Counted from the first letter of the stretch, positions 1 to 6,390 are shown. The stretch is 6,858 nucleotides of DNA from CAYYBZ01 sp964470285 [NCBI: uncultured Oligoflexia bacterium] (GCA_964470285.1 CAYYBZ010000110.1:1-6858); one strand, 5' to 3'. The notes: generated by a model not told the origin, from the sequence alone. A program made the numbers and translations.

Positions 1-109
1 GGCTGAAACAGCTTTAAAAGAAGAATATATATCATCCGAAGAAAAAAAAATTGTTTTAGAATGGAATCTGGACCCTATAAACTGGGGAAGAAAAATGGGT
101 TTCGAATAA
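1..109 (+). CDS. C-terminal end of an unrecognised protein (partial, 5' end outside window)
   Basis: An open frame enters from the left edge (first full codon at base 2) and stops with TAA at 107-109, giving 35 residues. The tail is charged and helix-like (several Glu/Lys), then has an aromatic segment reading WNLDPINWGRKMGFE before the stop. I do not recognise the family from this fragment. The frame is read as real because it runs open to the edge, its stop is only 11 nt from the pyrF start, and the pyrF ribosome site (TAAGG, 107-111) overlaps its stop codon, as in a co-transcribed and possibly translationally coupled pair. Being upstream of pyrF hints at nucleotide or general metabolism, but that is only a guess from position. 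Confidence 0.6.
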   Translation, partial: AETALKEEYISSEEKKIVLEWNLDPINWGRKMGFE

Positions 110-120
110 GGTAAAGTAAA

Positions 121-963
121 ATGAGTTATTTGGATTTATTAAAGAAGTCAGCCGACAAATCCGGAAGCATTGCCTGCATGGGATTAGACGCCGATATCGA
201 CAGGATGCCTATTGATGGGAGCCCGGAGAAAATAATATCCAAATTCTTTATAGAAATTCTTAAGGAAATAGATAAAAACAAAATGTATCCCTCCGCATTT
301 AAACCTAATATTGCTTTTTTTGAACAGTATGGATTTGAGGGCTTAAATGCATTAAAAAATATCTTAAACGAATATAAATCCGTCAACATTCCTATAATCC
401 TGGACGCAAAAAGAGGAGATATAGGTAAAACCTCAAAGGCTTATGCGAAAGCAGTCTTTGATTTCTGGAAAGCGGATGCAACTACTTTAGCTCCTTATAT
501 GGGCTCCGACTCCATCGGTCCTTTTCTTGATTACAGCGAAAAATCCAGGGGGTTTTATATACTAACAAGAACCTCCAATAAAGGCGCCGTAGATCTTCAG
601 AACTTTACCGATAAATACAATACTCCCTTATACATTCAAACGGCAAAAAAAATTATTGAATGGTATAAACCCGGTATAGGCTCCGTTGTCGGAGCTACCT
701 ATCCTGAAGAATTGAAAAATATTTTAGATCTTTTTTCCCAATCAGGTAAAGATATAGCACTTTTAATTCCGGGCGTCGGATCACAAGGAGCAAATGCTGC
801 TGATATAATGGAAATTCTAGGTAAACTAAAAACCGATATAAGACTCCACAGAATAAACTCCTCTTCAGCAATTACATACGCTTACGAGAAAAAAGGTTCA
901 AAAGAATTTGCACCGCATGCGGTTGAGGCCCTTGCCAAACTTATTGATGAAACCAGAATCTGA
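121..963 (+). CDS. pyrF: Orotidine 5'-phosphate decarboxylase, type 2
   Basis: Decarboxylates orotidine 5'-monophosphate to UMP, the final step of de novo pyrimidine synthesis; a cytoplasmic TIM-barrel enzyme. The 280 residues match the longer type 2 subfamily (about 270-290 aa) rather than the roughly 230-245 aa E. coli type. Visible motifs in order are MGLDAD (20-25), the substrate-side lysine segment FKPNIAFFE (60-68), the catalytic DxKxxD array in DAKRGDIGKT (Asp95, Lys97, Asp100), VGATYPEEL (190-198) and the phosphate-loop segment LIPGVGSQGA (215-224). Near the C-terminus, where I expect an arginine in an SSR-type motif, it reads INSSSAI (245-251). A weak ribosome site, TAAGG at 107-111, sits 9 nt before the ATG. 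It follows the partial upstream gene by 11 nt and ends 1 nt from the convergent carbamoyltransferase gene. Family assignment is firm. Confidence 0.96.
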   Translation: MSYLDLLKKSADKSGSIACMGLDADIDRMPIDGSPEKIISKFFIEILKEIDKNKMYPSAFKPNIAFFEQYGFEGLNALKNILNEYKSVNIPIILDAKRGDIGKTSKAYAKAVFDFWKADATTLAPYMGSDSIGPFLDYSEKSRGFYILTRTSNKGAVDLQNFTDKYNTPLYIQTAKKIIEWYKPGIGSVVGATYPEELKNILDLFSQSGKDIALLIPGVGSQGANAADIMEILGKLKTDIRLHRINSSSAITYAYEKKGSKEFAPHAVEALAKLIDETRI

Positions 964-964
964 A

Positions 965-1885
965 TTACTTCCCGCATAAAAGAAGCATTATCGCATTTTG
1001 TGCATGCATTCTGTTTTCTGCCTGCTGAAAAATTACAGATTGATCCGAATCGGCCACTTCATCTGTAACTTCCTCACCTCTGTGTGCCGGCAAACAGTGC
1101 ATAAAAATAGCCTGCGGCTTTGCGTAGGACATAACTCTTTTATTTATCTGATATTCCTTAAAAAGCTTTTTGCGTTTATTTGTTTCTTCTTCCTGTCCCA
1201 TGCTTGCCCATACATCGGTATAAACGACATCTGCATTTTCCAGGCCTTCTTTAAGTACATTTGTAATTTCTATCTCAATGCCCTTTTCCTTTGCATCCTC
1301 CATAGCTTTTCCTACAATTTCATCTTTCGGTTCAAATCCCTCAGGCGTAACTATCGTAATATCAGCTCCTACTTTGGCTGCTCCGAACATCAAAGAATTT
1401 GCCACATTATTTCCATCACCGACAAATACGATTTTTCTTCCCTTATAAGAGCCGAATACTTCGCCTATAGTGAGAAGATCGGCCATGGCCTGACATGGAT
1501 GTAAAAGGTCTGTTAATGCGTTTATTATCGGAATGTTTGCATATTGGGCTAAAATTGTTACGGCTTCATGTGAAAATGTTCTGGCCATTACAATGTCCAC
1601 CCATCTCTCGAGATTTCTGGCTACATCAGGAATGCTCTCTCTTTGACCCAGTCTTGCATCGCTCGGTGCAAGATATATTGCATGTCCGCCCATTCTGGTC
1701 ATTCCTGTTTCAAAGGTAACCCTTGTTCTCAATGAAGGTTTTTCAAAAATCATCGCTAGAGTTTGGTTTTCAAATGCTTTATTATATTTATCCGGATCGG
1801 CTTTAGCTTCCTTGGCCTTATCAAGTATTTTAGCGATATCATTCGAGCTAAAATCGTGTATCGAAATAAAATCCTTTCCCTTCAT
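965..1885 (-). CDS. argF: Ornithine carbamoyltransferase
   Basis: Transfers the carbamoyl group between carbamoyl phosphate and ornithine, giving citrulline, or the reverse in catabolism; cytoplasmic. From MKGKDF the protein has 306 residues, the usual family length. The carbamoyl-phosphate loop reads KPSLRTR (49-55), followed by HPCQ (129-132), DGNN (157-160), the ornithine-binding SMG loop in DVWASMG (224-230) and HCLPAHRGEEV (263-273). The HCLP and SMG motifs favour ornithine over aspartate or other acceptors. The frame extends upstream to an ATG at 1906, but that codon has no ribosome site and sits 5 nt past the arcC stop, while the ATG at 1885 is preceded by AGGGAG, so the shorter start is preferred. 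It is the last gene of a three-gene operon with arcC. It could be anabolic (argF) or catabolic (arcB); sequence alone does not decide. Confidence 0.95.
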   Translation of the reverse strand: MKGKDFISIHDFSSNDIAKILDKAKEAKADPDKYNKAFENQTLAMIFEKPSLRTRVTFETGMTRMGGHAIYLAPSDARLGQRESIPDVARNLERWVDIVMARTFSHEAVTILAQYANIPIINALTDLLHPCQAMADLLTIGEVFGSYKGRKIVFVGDGNNVANSLMFGAAKVGADITIVTPEGFEPKDEIVGKAMEDAKEKGIEIEITNVLKEGLENADVVYTDVWASMGQEEETNKRKKLFKEYQINKRVMSYAKPQAIFMHCLPAHRGEEVTDEVADSDQSVIFQQAENRMHAQNAIMLLLCGK

Positions 1886-1888
1886 AAT

Positions 1889-1894
1889 CTCCCT
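1889..1894 (-). promoter_or_regulatory. Ribosome binding site deciding the argF start
   Basis: On the minus strand AGGGAG lies 3 nt before the ATG at 1885, within a purine-rich run (GGGAAAGGGAG, 1899-1889). The alternative ATG at 1906 has only AT-rich sequence before it. The site lies just after the arcC stop codon, fitting translation of argF from a shared mRNA. Confidence 0.7.
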
Positions 1895-1911
1895 TTCCCT
1901 TAACATTTATA

Positions 1912-2892
1912 TTACGGTACTATAAATGTACCCGTTTTACCTTCAAGTGCCTCATTAATTTTCTCAAGTGAAGTAATAATTGCTCTTTTCTTGGTGGCTT
2001 TTACAAATTCAATTGACGCTTTTATTTTAGGTCCCATACTTCCGGGAGGAAAATGTCCTTCTTTGTAATACTTTTCAGCATCTTTTACGCTTATTTCTCT
2101 TAGTTCAGTTTGATTATCGGACCCGTAATTAAGGTAAGCAACCGGAACATTGGTTAATATTAGCAGTTCATCTACTGCTACCTGTCTTGCAATAAGCGAT
2201 GCTGTGAAATCCTTATCAATAACCGCTTCTACTCCCTCATATTGGCCCTTTGCATTAATTGTAACCGGAATTCCTCCCCCGCCACCTGTAATCAAAACAG
2301 ATTGCCGCTTAATAAGGTCCTTAATCAAATCCATCTGAACAACTTTGACGGGTTTTGGAGATGCAACAAGTCTTCTAAATCCCCTTCCGGAATCTTCCTT
2401 CATAACCCATCCTTTTATCTTTTTTAACTGCTTTGCCCTCCACGGTGTGTAAAATGGACCTATGGGTTTTGTGGGTTTCTTCATCCCCGAATCGTTCTTG
2501 TCGACCACCACCTGTGTAATTACGGTTACTACATCTTTATCAATTCTCTGCTCGGTAAGCCGGTTTCTTAATGAACGCTCAAGAATGTAACCTATGCTTC
2601 CTTCTGACTGGGCCCCGCAAACATCTAAAGGCAATGGAGGTACTTTTGTAGCCGCTTCTTCAGATTGAATTAATATGTTTCCAACCTGTGGGCCGTTTCC
2701 GTGAACTATAACCAGGTTAAAGCCTTTTTTTATTGCATTAACAAGAATTCTGGAAAGCTTTACAGCCTTTTTCACTTGCTCTTCTAAAGTTCCTTCTTCA
2801 TCGGAATCTATAAGAACGTTTCCACCGAACGCAATAAGTAAAAGTTTGCCGGTTAGAAATCCAAAACTTGACTGTTTATTCCTGGTAGCCAT
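1912..2892 (-). CDS. arcC: Carbamate kinase
   Basis: Interconverts carbamoyl phosphate plus ADP with carbamate plus ATP; a cytoplasmic amino-acid-kinase-fold enzyme. In the arginine deiminase route it yields ATP, while in some archaea carbamate-kinase-like enzymes run toward carbamoyl phosphate. Counting from the ATG at 2892, the protein has 326 residues with family motifs FGGN (22-25), VHGNGPQVGN (63-72), CGAQSEGSIGY (92-102), ITQVVVD (125-131), ITGGGGGIPV (201-210), DKDFTASLIA (226-235), LTNVP (246-250) and FPPGSMGPKI (281-290), covering the whole fold. A GTG at 2901 is an in-frame alternative adding 3 residues; neither start has a clear ribosome site, though GTGA at 2901-2898 lies 5 nt before the ATG. 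About 15 polar N-terminal residues precede the conserved core. It lies 29 nt after the P-loop protein gene and just before argF, so its partner for carbamoyl phosphate is encoded next door. Confidence 0.94.
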   Translation of the reverse strand: MATRNKQSSFGFLTGKLLLIAFGGNVLIDSDEEGTLEEQVKKAVKLSRILVNAIKKGFNLVIVHGNGPQVGNILIQSEEAATKVPPLPLDVCGAQSEGSIGYILERSLRNRLTEQRIDKDVVTVITQVVVDKNDSGMKKPTKPIGPFYTPWRAKQLKKIKGWVMKEDSGRGFRRLVASPKPVKVVQMDLIKDLIKRQSVLITGGGGGIPVTINAKGQYEGVEAVIDKDFTASLIARQVAVDELLILTNVPVAYLNYGSDNQTELREISVKDAEKYYKEGHFPPGSMGPKIKASIEFVKATKKRAIITSLEKINEALEGKTGTFIVP

Positions 2893-2921
2893 TTCATTCA
2901 CTGTTATGCTTTTTTAAGTGA

Positions 2922-4235
2922 TCAGAATTTCATTAGGACTTCATTGAAATCGGTCTTACCTTTTTCTTCCAGATCGTATGTTACGCGAACAGCCGGCTTG
3001 TTTATCTTTACCACTTTTCTCAGATCAATCGGTGTCCCGATTATAACAACATCACAATCTGCCTTATTGATCGTTTCCTCCAAATCCTTTATTTGATTAT
3101 CGGCATATCCCATTGCGGGTAAAACAGCGCCGATATCCGGATACTTTTCAAAAGTTTCCTTTAAAGAACCGACGAGATAAGGTCTTGGATTTACTATTTC
3201 CGAAACCTTATGCTTTTTAGCGGCCACTACTCCGGCTCCGAATTTCATTGCACCGTGTGTAACGGTCGGGCCGTCTTCTACAACGAGAGCTCTTTTACCT
3301 TTAACTATTTCAGGATTATCTAGGGTAACCGGGGATTCGCCCTCGATAACCGTAGCTTTAGGATTATATTCCTTTATGTTCTTTTTAACCTGTTCGATGC
3401 CCTCCTGGGTCGCAGTATCCACTTTATTGATAACTATAACATCGGCACGCCTTAAATTGACTTCACCGGGATAATAAGAAATTTCATGCCCCGGTCTATG
3501 CGGGTCTACAACAACAACCTCTAATGCCGGTTTGTAAAACGGCATATCGTTGTTACCTCCGTCCCAAACAATTATGTCTGCCTCTTTTTCCGCTTCCCTT
3601 AAAATTGCCTCATAATCTACTCCTGCGTAAATAACTCCCTTTGCGGCAATATGGGGTTCATACTCTTCTCTTTCTTCTATAGTACATTTATGTTTGTCAA
3701 GATCGCTCATTTCAGCATACCTTTGAACTTTCGAAGCTAAAAGATCCCCGTAAGGCATCGGATGCCTTATGGCAACAACTTTTTTACCTTTGGCTCTTAA
3801 AATGTCGCATATTTTTCTTGTAGTCTGACTCTTTCCGCATCCGGTTCTTACCGCGCAAACTGAAATTATGGGAATTTTTGACTCGATCATTGTAGATTCG
3901 GCGCCCATTAAATTAAAATCCGCTCCGCAGGAATTAACAAGGGCCGATTTATGCATGACATAATCGTAGGAAACATCCGAGTATGAGAAAATAACTTCTT
4001 CAATTTTTTTCTCTTTAATTAAAGATTCCAGCTTTTCTTCTTCGTAAATAGGAATACCTTCAGGATATAATTCACCTGCCAGCTCTTTTGGATATTTTCT
4101 GTCTGAAATATAAGGGATCTGTGTAGCCGTAAAACAAACAACCTCATACGAATCGTTGTTTCTGAAAAATACGTTATAATTGTGGAAATCTCTTCCTGCC
4201 GCACCCATTATCAATACACGTCTTTTAGAACTCAT
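2922..4235 (-). CDS. P-loop protein of the predicted GTPase / cyclic 2,3-diphosphoglycerate synthetase-like family
   Basis: A 437-residue cytoplasmic protein whose layout matches the family named COG2403 predicted GTPase, often annotated as cyclic 2,3-diphosphoglycerate synthetase after a methanogen enzyme. Segments in order: an N-terminal Rossmann-like strand-loop with IMGAAGRDFHNYN (9-21); a phosphate loop VRTGCGKSQTTRK (129-141), Walker A-like with Val at its first position; WDGGNNDMPF (224-233), a Walker B-like acidic segment; NKVD (270-273), the guanine-type NKxD motif; EDGPTVTHGAM (320-330); and a C-terminal domain ending at 437 with IIGTPIDL (398-405). There is no signal peptide or membrane segment. 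Translation begins at an ATG with GGAGG 4 nt upstream, the strongest ribosome site here. It is the first gene of the operon with arcC and argF, suggesting a role tied to carbamoyl phosphate metabolism. Bacteria are not generally known for cyclic diphosphoglycerate, so the literal enzyme name is doubtful; the true reaction is unknown to me. Confidence 0.85.
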   Translation of the reverse strand: MSSKRRVLIMGAAGRDFHNYNVFFRNNDSYEVVCFTATQIPYISDRKYPKELAGELYPEGIPIYEEEKLESLIKEKKIEEVIFSYSDVSYDYVMHKSALVNSCGADFNLMGAESTMIESKIPIISVCAVRTGCGKSQTTRKICDILRAKGKKVVAIRHPMPYGDLLASKVQRYAEMSDLDKHKCTIEEREEYEPHIAAKGVIYAGVDYEAILREAEKEADIIVWDGGNNDMPFYKPALEVVVVDPHRPGHEISYYPGEVNLRRADVIVINKVDTATQEGIEQVKKNIKEYNPKATVIEGESPVTLDNPEIVKGKRALVVEDGPTVTHGAMKFGAGVVAAKKHKVSEIVNPRPYLVGSLKETFEKYPDIGAVLPAMGYADNQIKDLEETINKADCDVVIIGTPIDLRKVVKINKPAVRVTYDLEEKGKTDFNEVLMKF

Positions 4236-4239
4236 AAAT

Positions 4240-4244
4240 CCTCC
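4240..4244 (-). promoter_or_regulatory. Strong ribosome binding site of the P-loop protein gene
   Basis: GGAGG on the minus strand, 4 nt before the ATG at 4235. It fixes the start of the first gene in the carbamoyl phosphate operon. Confidence 0.75.
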
Positions 4245-4296
4245 GAAACTTATAACCTTTTGTAATTAAATAGTTTTTAGGGTTAGAGCGTTATAC

Positions 4297-4323
4297 ATTA
4301 TCTTAAAATATTCTCTAAGTCAA
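4297..4323 (-). promoter_or_regulatory. Candidate sigma-70-type promoter for the P-loop protein-arcC-argF operon
   Basis: In the 108-nt gap between the NYN gene and the P-loop gene, the minus strand reads TTGACT (4323-4318), 15 nt of spacer, then GATAAT (4302-4297). Both boxes are one mismatch from consensus, but the spacer is 2 nt short of the usual 17. Transcription would begin near 4290, giving a leader of about 55 nt in which I see no riboswitch or attenuator. The position is right for the operon; the call rests on sequence match only. Confidence 0.4.
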
Positions 4324-4343
4324 ACTGCAGGGTGGGGTATGGA

Positions 4344-4835
4344 TTATTTTCTGTGCTGATTCTTTTTCTTTTTCCTGTAGGATGAATCATCCCTGATTAT
4401 ATACTCTTCGTTTAGAGGAAAGTACTTGTCACATGATTCGATCATTAGCTGGGAAGTTGTTCCGGGATAACTCCATAGCTCTGTTTTGCAGCCTCTTGAT
4501 CTAAGATACCATAAAAGAGGAAGGTAATCTTTATCACCGCCTATTATAATGACCACGTCCAGTTTCTCAGCAAGTGTAACAGCATCAACAGTCAAAAATG
4601 AATCTACATTTTTAATTGGTTGTTTTATCTCTCCTCCAAGGTTTCCCCAGAACTCCCTGAATTCAGTTGATATTTCTCTGTGTATCGGTTTGTAATAGAC
4701 GATTCTTAAAACACTTCGATTACCGATTTTATCAAGTATTTTTCTGTAATTTGTTCTTCCACTATATAAATGGAATCCCGATGTTTCTACGTTTTCAGCA
4801 TCTACTAAAATTCCAACTCTTTGATTTGCAAGCAT
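4344..4835 (-). CDS. NYN-domain (LabA/DUF88-like) protein, probable ribonuclease
   Basis: A 163-residue cytoplasmic protein with the NYN fold, related to PIN nucleases. The family's acidic metal-site residues are visible: Asp12 and Asn15 in ILVDAENV (9-16), Asp78 in KNVDSF, Asp84 in TVDAVTLAE, and Asp101 and Asp103 in IIGGDKDYLPLL (97-108). This is a full set, so catalytic activity on RNA is plausible, though many members have no known substrate. The domain fills residues 5-145, and the last 10 residues form a lysine/arginine-rich tail (RKKKKNQHRK) that could bind RNA. The ATG has AAAGGAG (4847-4841) 5 nt upstream. It begins 14 nt after the stop of the HtrA protease gene, so the two are probably co-transcribed. 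No terminator hairpin is evident after its stop. Family call is confident; biological role unknown. Confidence 0.85.
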   Translation of the reverse strand: MLANQRVGILVDAENVETSGFHLYSGRTNYRKILDKIGNRSVLRIVYYKPIHREISTEFREFWGNLGGEIKQPIKNVDSFLTVDAVTLAEKLDVVIIIGGDKDYLPLLWYLRSRGCKTELWSYPGTTSQLMIESCDKYFPLNEEYIIRDDSSYRKKKKNQHRK

Positions 4836-4849
4836 ATTCTCTCCTTTAA

Positions 4850-6280
4850 TTATAATGTAAAGGCAAGATAAAGCGTTGAGCTGCCTCCCCTTCGGACAAA
4901 CAGCATAACATTATCACCTTTTTTAAGTTTTGAAGTAATTTTTTCATAATCTGAAACGTTTTTTATCTTTTTTCTGTTAATCTCAACAATCAGATCACCG
5001 ACTTTAACTCCTTTGTCTCCGGCGGGACTGTCAGGTGAGATTTCTGAAACCAGAACCCCTTGAGCACCGTCAGGCAGATTATATTGTCGGGTCTTTTCGT
5101 TTGTTAAACTCTCTACCGTTATTCCTAAAGGACTGCTTTCGCTTTTAACTGTAACTTTTGTGGACTCGTCCTTCATTTCCTCAAGAACAACGCTGAATTT
5201 TTTTTCTTTTCCGTCTCTTATAGCTACAAGCTCACATTTTTTTCCAATGGCTGTAGTAGCAACGGTTAGGGGCAGTTCATTGAAATCTTTAATGCTTTTT
5301 CCGTCAAAAGAAATTATTACATCTCCGTTTTTAATTCCCGCTTTATCTGCAGGGCCGCCTTCTACAACAGATGAAACAAGAGCGCCTTGAGCTTTTTTCA
5401 GTTTAAGCGAAACTTTCAGTTCATTTGTGACTTTTTGAATAAAAACACCTATCCAGGCCCTTGTAACCTTTCCCTTCTCTTTTAGCTGTTTAATTATATT
5501 TTTAGCCAGATTAACGGGTATTGAAAAACCGATTCCATGACCCGTAGCCACTATCGCTGTATTGATACCGACTACCTCACCGTCAATATTGAGTAAAGGC
5601 CCGCCTGAGTTTCCAGGATTAATTGAAGCATCTGTCTGAATAAAATAATCATAATTTCCAAGACCGATTGCCCTTCCTTTTGCGCTTACAATTCCCTGTG
5701 TAAGAGTGTGAGACAAACCGAAAGGGTTTCCTATTGCCAAAACTACCTCTCCGACCATCAGGTCGTCCGAATCTCCCATCACTACAGTATTCAAGTCTAT
5801 ATCTGATTCAATTTTAATAAGGGCAACATCTGTTTTTTTATCGGCGCCTATAACCTTGGCCTTATAACTTTTGTTAATGTCCTGTAAAAAAACTTCAACT
5901 TCATCAGCCTTTGCAATCACATGATTGTTTGTAACTATATATCCGTCGGGACTTATTATAAACCCCGAACCCAGGGATGTCTGTTTTCTCTCTTTGCCCC
6001 TGGGATGGTTGAAGAAATCGTTAAAAAGATCACCTCCGAAAAAATTAAAGGGATTTCCCGGGTCAACCGTAACGGTTTTTGACGTGTTAATATTAACCAC
6101 TGCAGGAGCAATTTTCTTTGAAAGCTTTATGAAAGTATCGGGCTCTATGCAGCCTTTAAACTTAAATGTCTTTTGAGCGGTTTCATCAGCTTCTAAAAAA
6201 ATCGGTCCATCTTCTTTGGCTTTACATCCGACAATCAGAATCAAAACAAAAATCCCTGTAAGCATACATCTTTTGAGCAT
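4850..6280 (-). CDS. htrA: HtrA/DegP-family serine protease with two PDZ domains, predicted lipoprotein
   Basis: An envelope quality-control protease that degrades or holds misfolded proteins. Counting from the ATG at 6280 it has 476 residues. It starts with a short lipoprotein signal: Lys/Arg near the start, a hydrophobic run and lipobox IVGC, with the lipidated Cys at 19; the next residue is Lys, which by the E. coli rule would not retain it at the inner membrane. The trypsin-like domain (about 55-260) has His120 in TNNHVI, Asp151 in DVALIK and Ser225 in GNSGGP, an intact triad, preceded by a Phe/Asn/Gly-rich loop (NPFNFFGG, 76-83). PDZ1 spans about 270-366 and PDZ2 about 380-472, matching DegP/DegQ architecture. 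The frame stays open up to an ATG at 6412, but that start lies before the hairpin terminator of the preceding gene and gives a poor signal sequence, while the chosen ATG has TTAGGA about 8 nt upstream. It lies downstream of hsp20 and is followed closely by the NYN gene. Confidence 0.93.
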   Translation of the reverse strand: MLKRCMLTGIFVLILIVGCKAKEDGPIFLEADETAQKTFKFKGCIEPDTFIKLSKKIAPAVVNINTSKTVTVDPGNPFNFFGGDLFNDFFNHPRGKERKQTSLGSGFIISPDGYIVTNNHVIAKADEVEVFLQDINKSYKAKVIGADKKTDVALIKIESDIDLNTVVMGDSDDLMVGEVVLAIGNPFGLSHTLTQGIVSAKGRAIGLGNYDYFIQTDASINPGNSGGPLLNIDGEVVGINTAIVATGHGIGFSIPVNLAKNIIKQLKEKGKVTRAWIGVFIQKVTNELKVSLKLKKAQGALVSSVVEGGPADKAGIKNGDVIISFDGKSIKDFNELPLTVATTAIGKKCELVAIRDGKEKKFSVVLEEMKDESTKVTVKSESSPLGITVESLTNEKTRQYNLPDGAQGVLVSEISPDSPAGDKGVKVGDLIVEINRKKIKNVSDYEKITSKLKKGDNVMLFVRRGGSSTLYLAFTL

Positions 6281-6288
6281 AGCAATTT

Positions 6289-6294
6289 TCCTAA
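6289..6294 (-). promoter_or_regulatory. Ribosome binding site supporting the shorter htrA start
   Basis: TTAGGA on the minus strand, 8 nt before the ATG at 6280, in the sequence AAAGGTTAGGA. The longer start at 6412 lies on the far side of the hairpin at 6360-6390. I could not find a convincing -35/-10 pair between that hairpin and this site, although the stretch is AT-rich. Confidence 0.5.
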
Positions 6295-6359
6295 CCTTTA
6301 AAATTTTAAGCCTGAGATTACCTAATATATTGGAAACAATAAAGTACTTTTTAAACACT

Positions 6360-6390
6360 AAGGCCGGAATTTTAAAACAATTCCGGCCTT
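6360..6390 (-). terminator. Hairpin terminator after the hsp20 gene
   Basis: A perfect 12-bp inverted repeat: AAGGCCGGAATT at 6360-6371 pairs with AATTCCGGCCTT at 6379-6390, leaving a 7-nt loop. It begins 25 nt after the hsp20 stop codon on the minus strand. The GC core (GGCCGG) gives strong pairing. The T run after it on this strand is poor (TTAGTGTTT), so intrinsic termination may be leaky, which would allow some readthrough into htrA. It could also act as an mRNA 3'-end stabiliser. Confidence 0.7.

Noticed and set aside
1004-1011. TGCATGCA-type palindrome near the pyrF/argF junction as a bidirectional terminator
   Set aside because: It is a short loopless palindrome inside argF coding sequence with no flanking T tract, so it is not a credible terminator.
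998-1504. Plus-strand open frame of 168 codons
   Set aside because: It lies antisense inside the ornithine carbamoyltransferase gene, whose motifs are unmistakable; the translation is Cys/Phe/Ile-rich with no family resemblance and no ribosome site that I see.
965-1885. Assignment of the carbamoyltransferase as the catalytic chain of aspartate carbamoyltransferase or a YgeW-type enzyme
   Set aside because: The HCLPAHRGEEV and SMG segments, HPCQ and the 306-aa length point to ornithine carbamoyltransferase; I saw no feature that favours another acceptor.
4251-4295. Second inverted repeat TATAAC / GTTATA in the leader of the P-loop gene
   Set aside because: Six AT-rich bases at each side with a 33-nt gap, no stable stem and no T run; expected by chance in this composition.
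4324-4343. Possible terminator just after the NYN gene (CTGCAG palindrome, 4325-4330)
   Set aside because: The palindrome is only 6 bp with no loop and no following T run, so it would not form a terminator.
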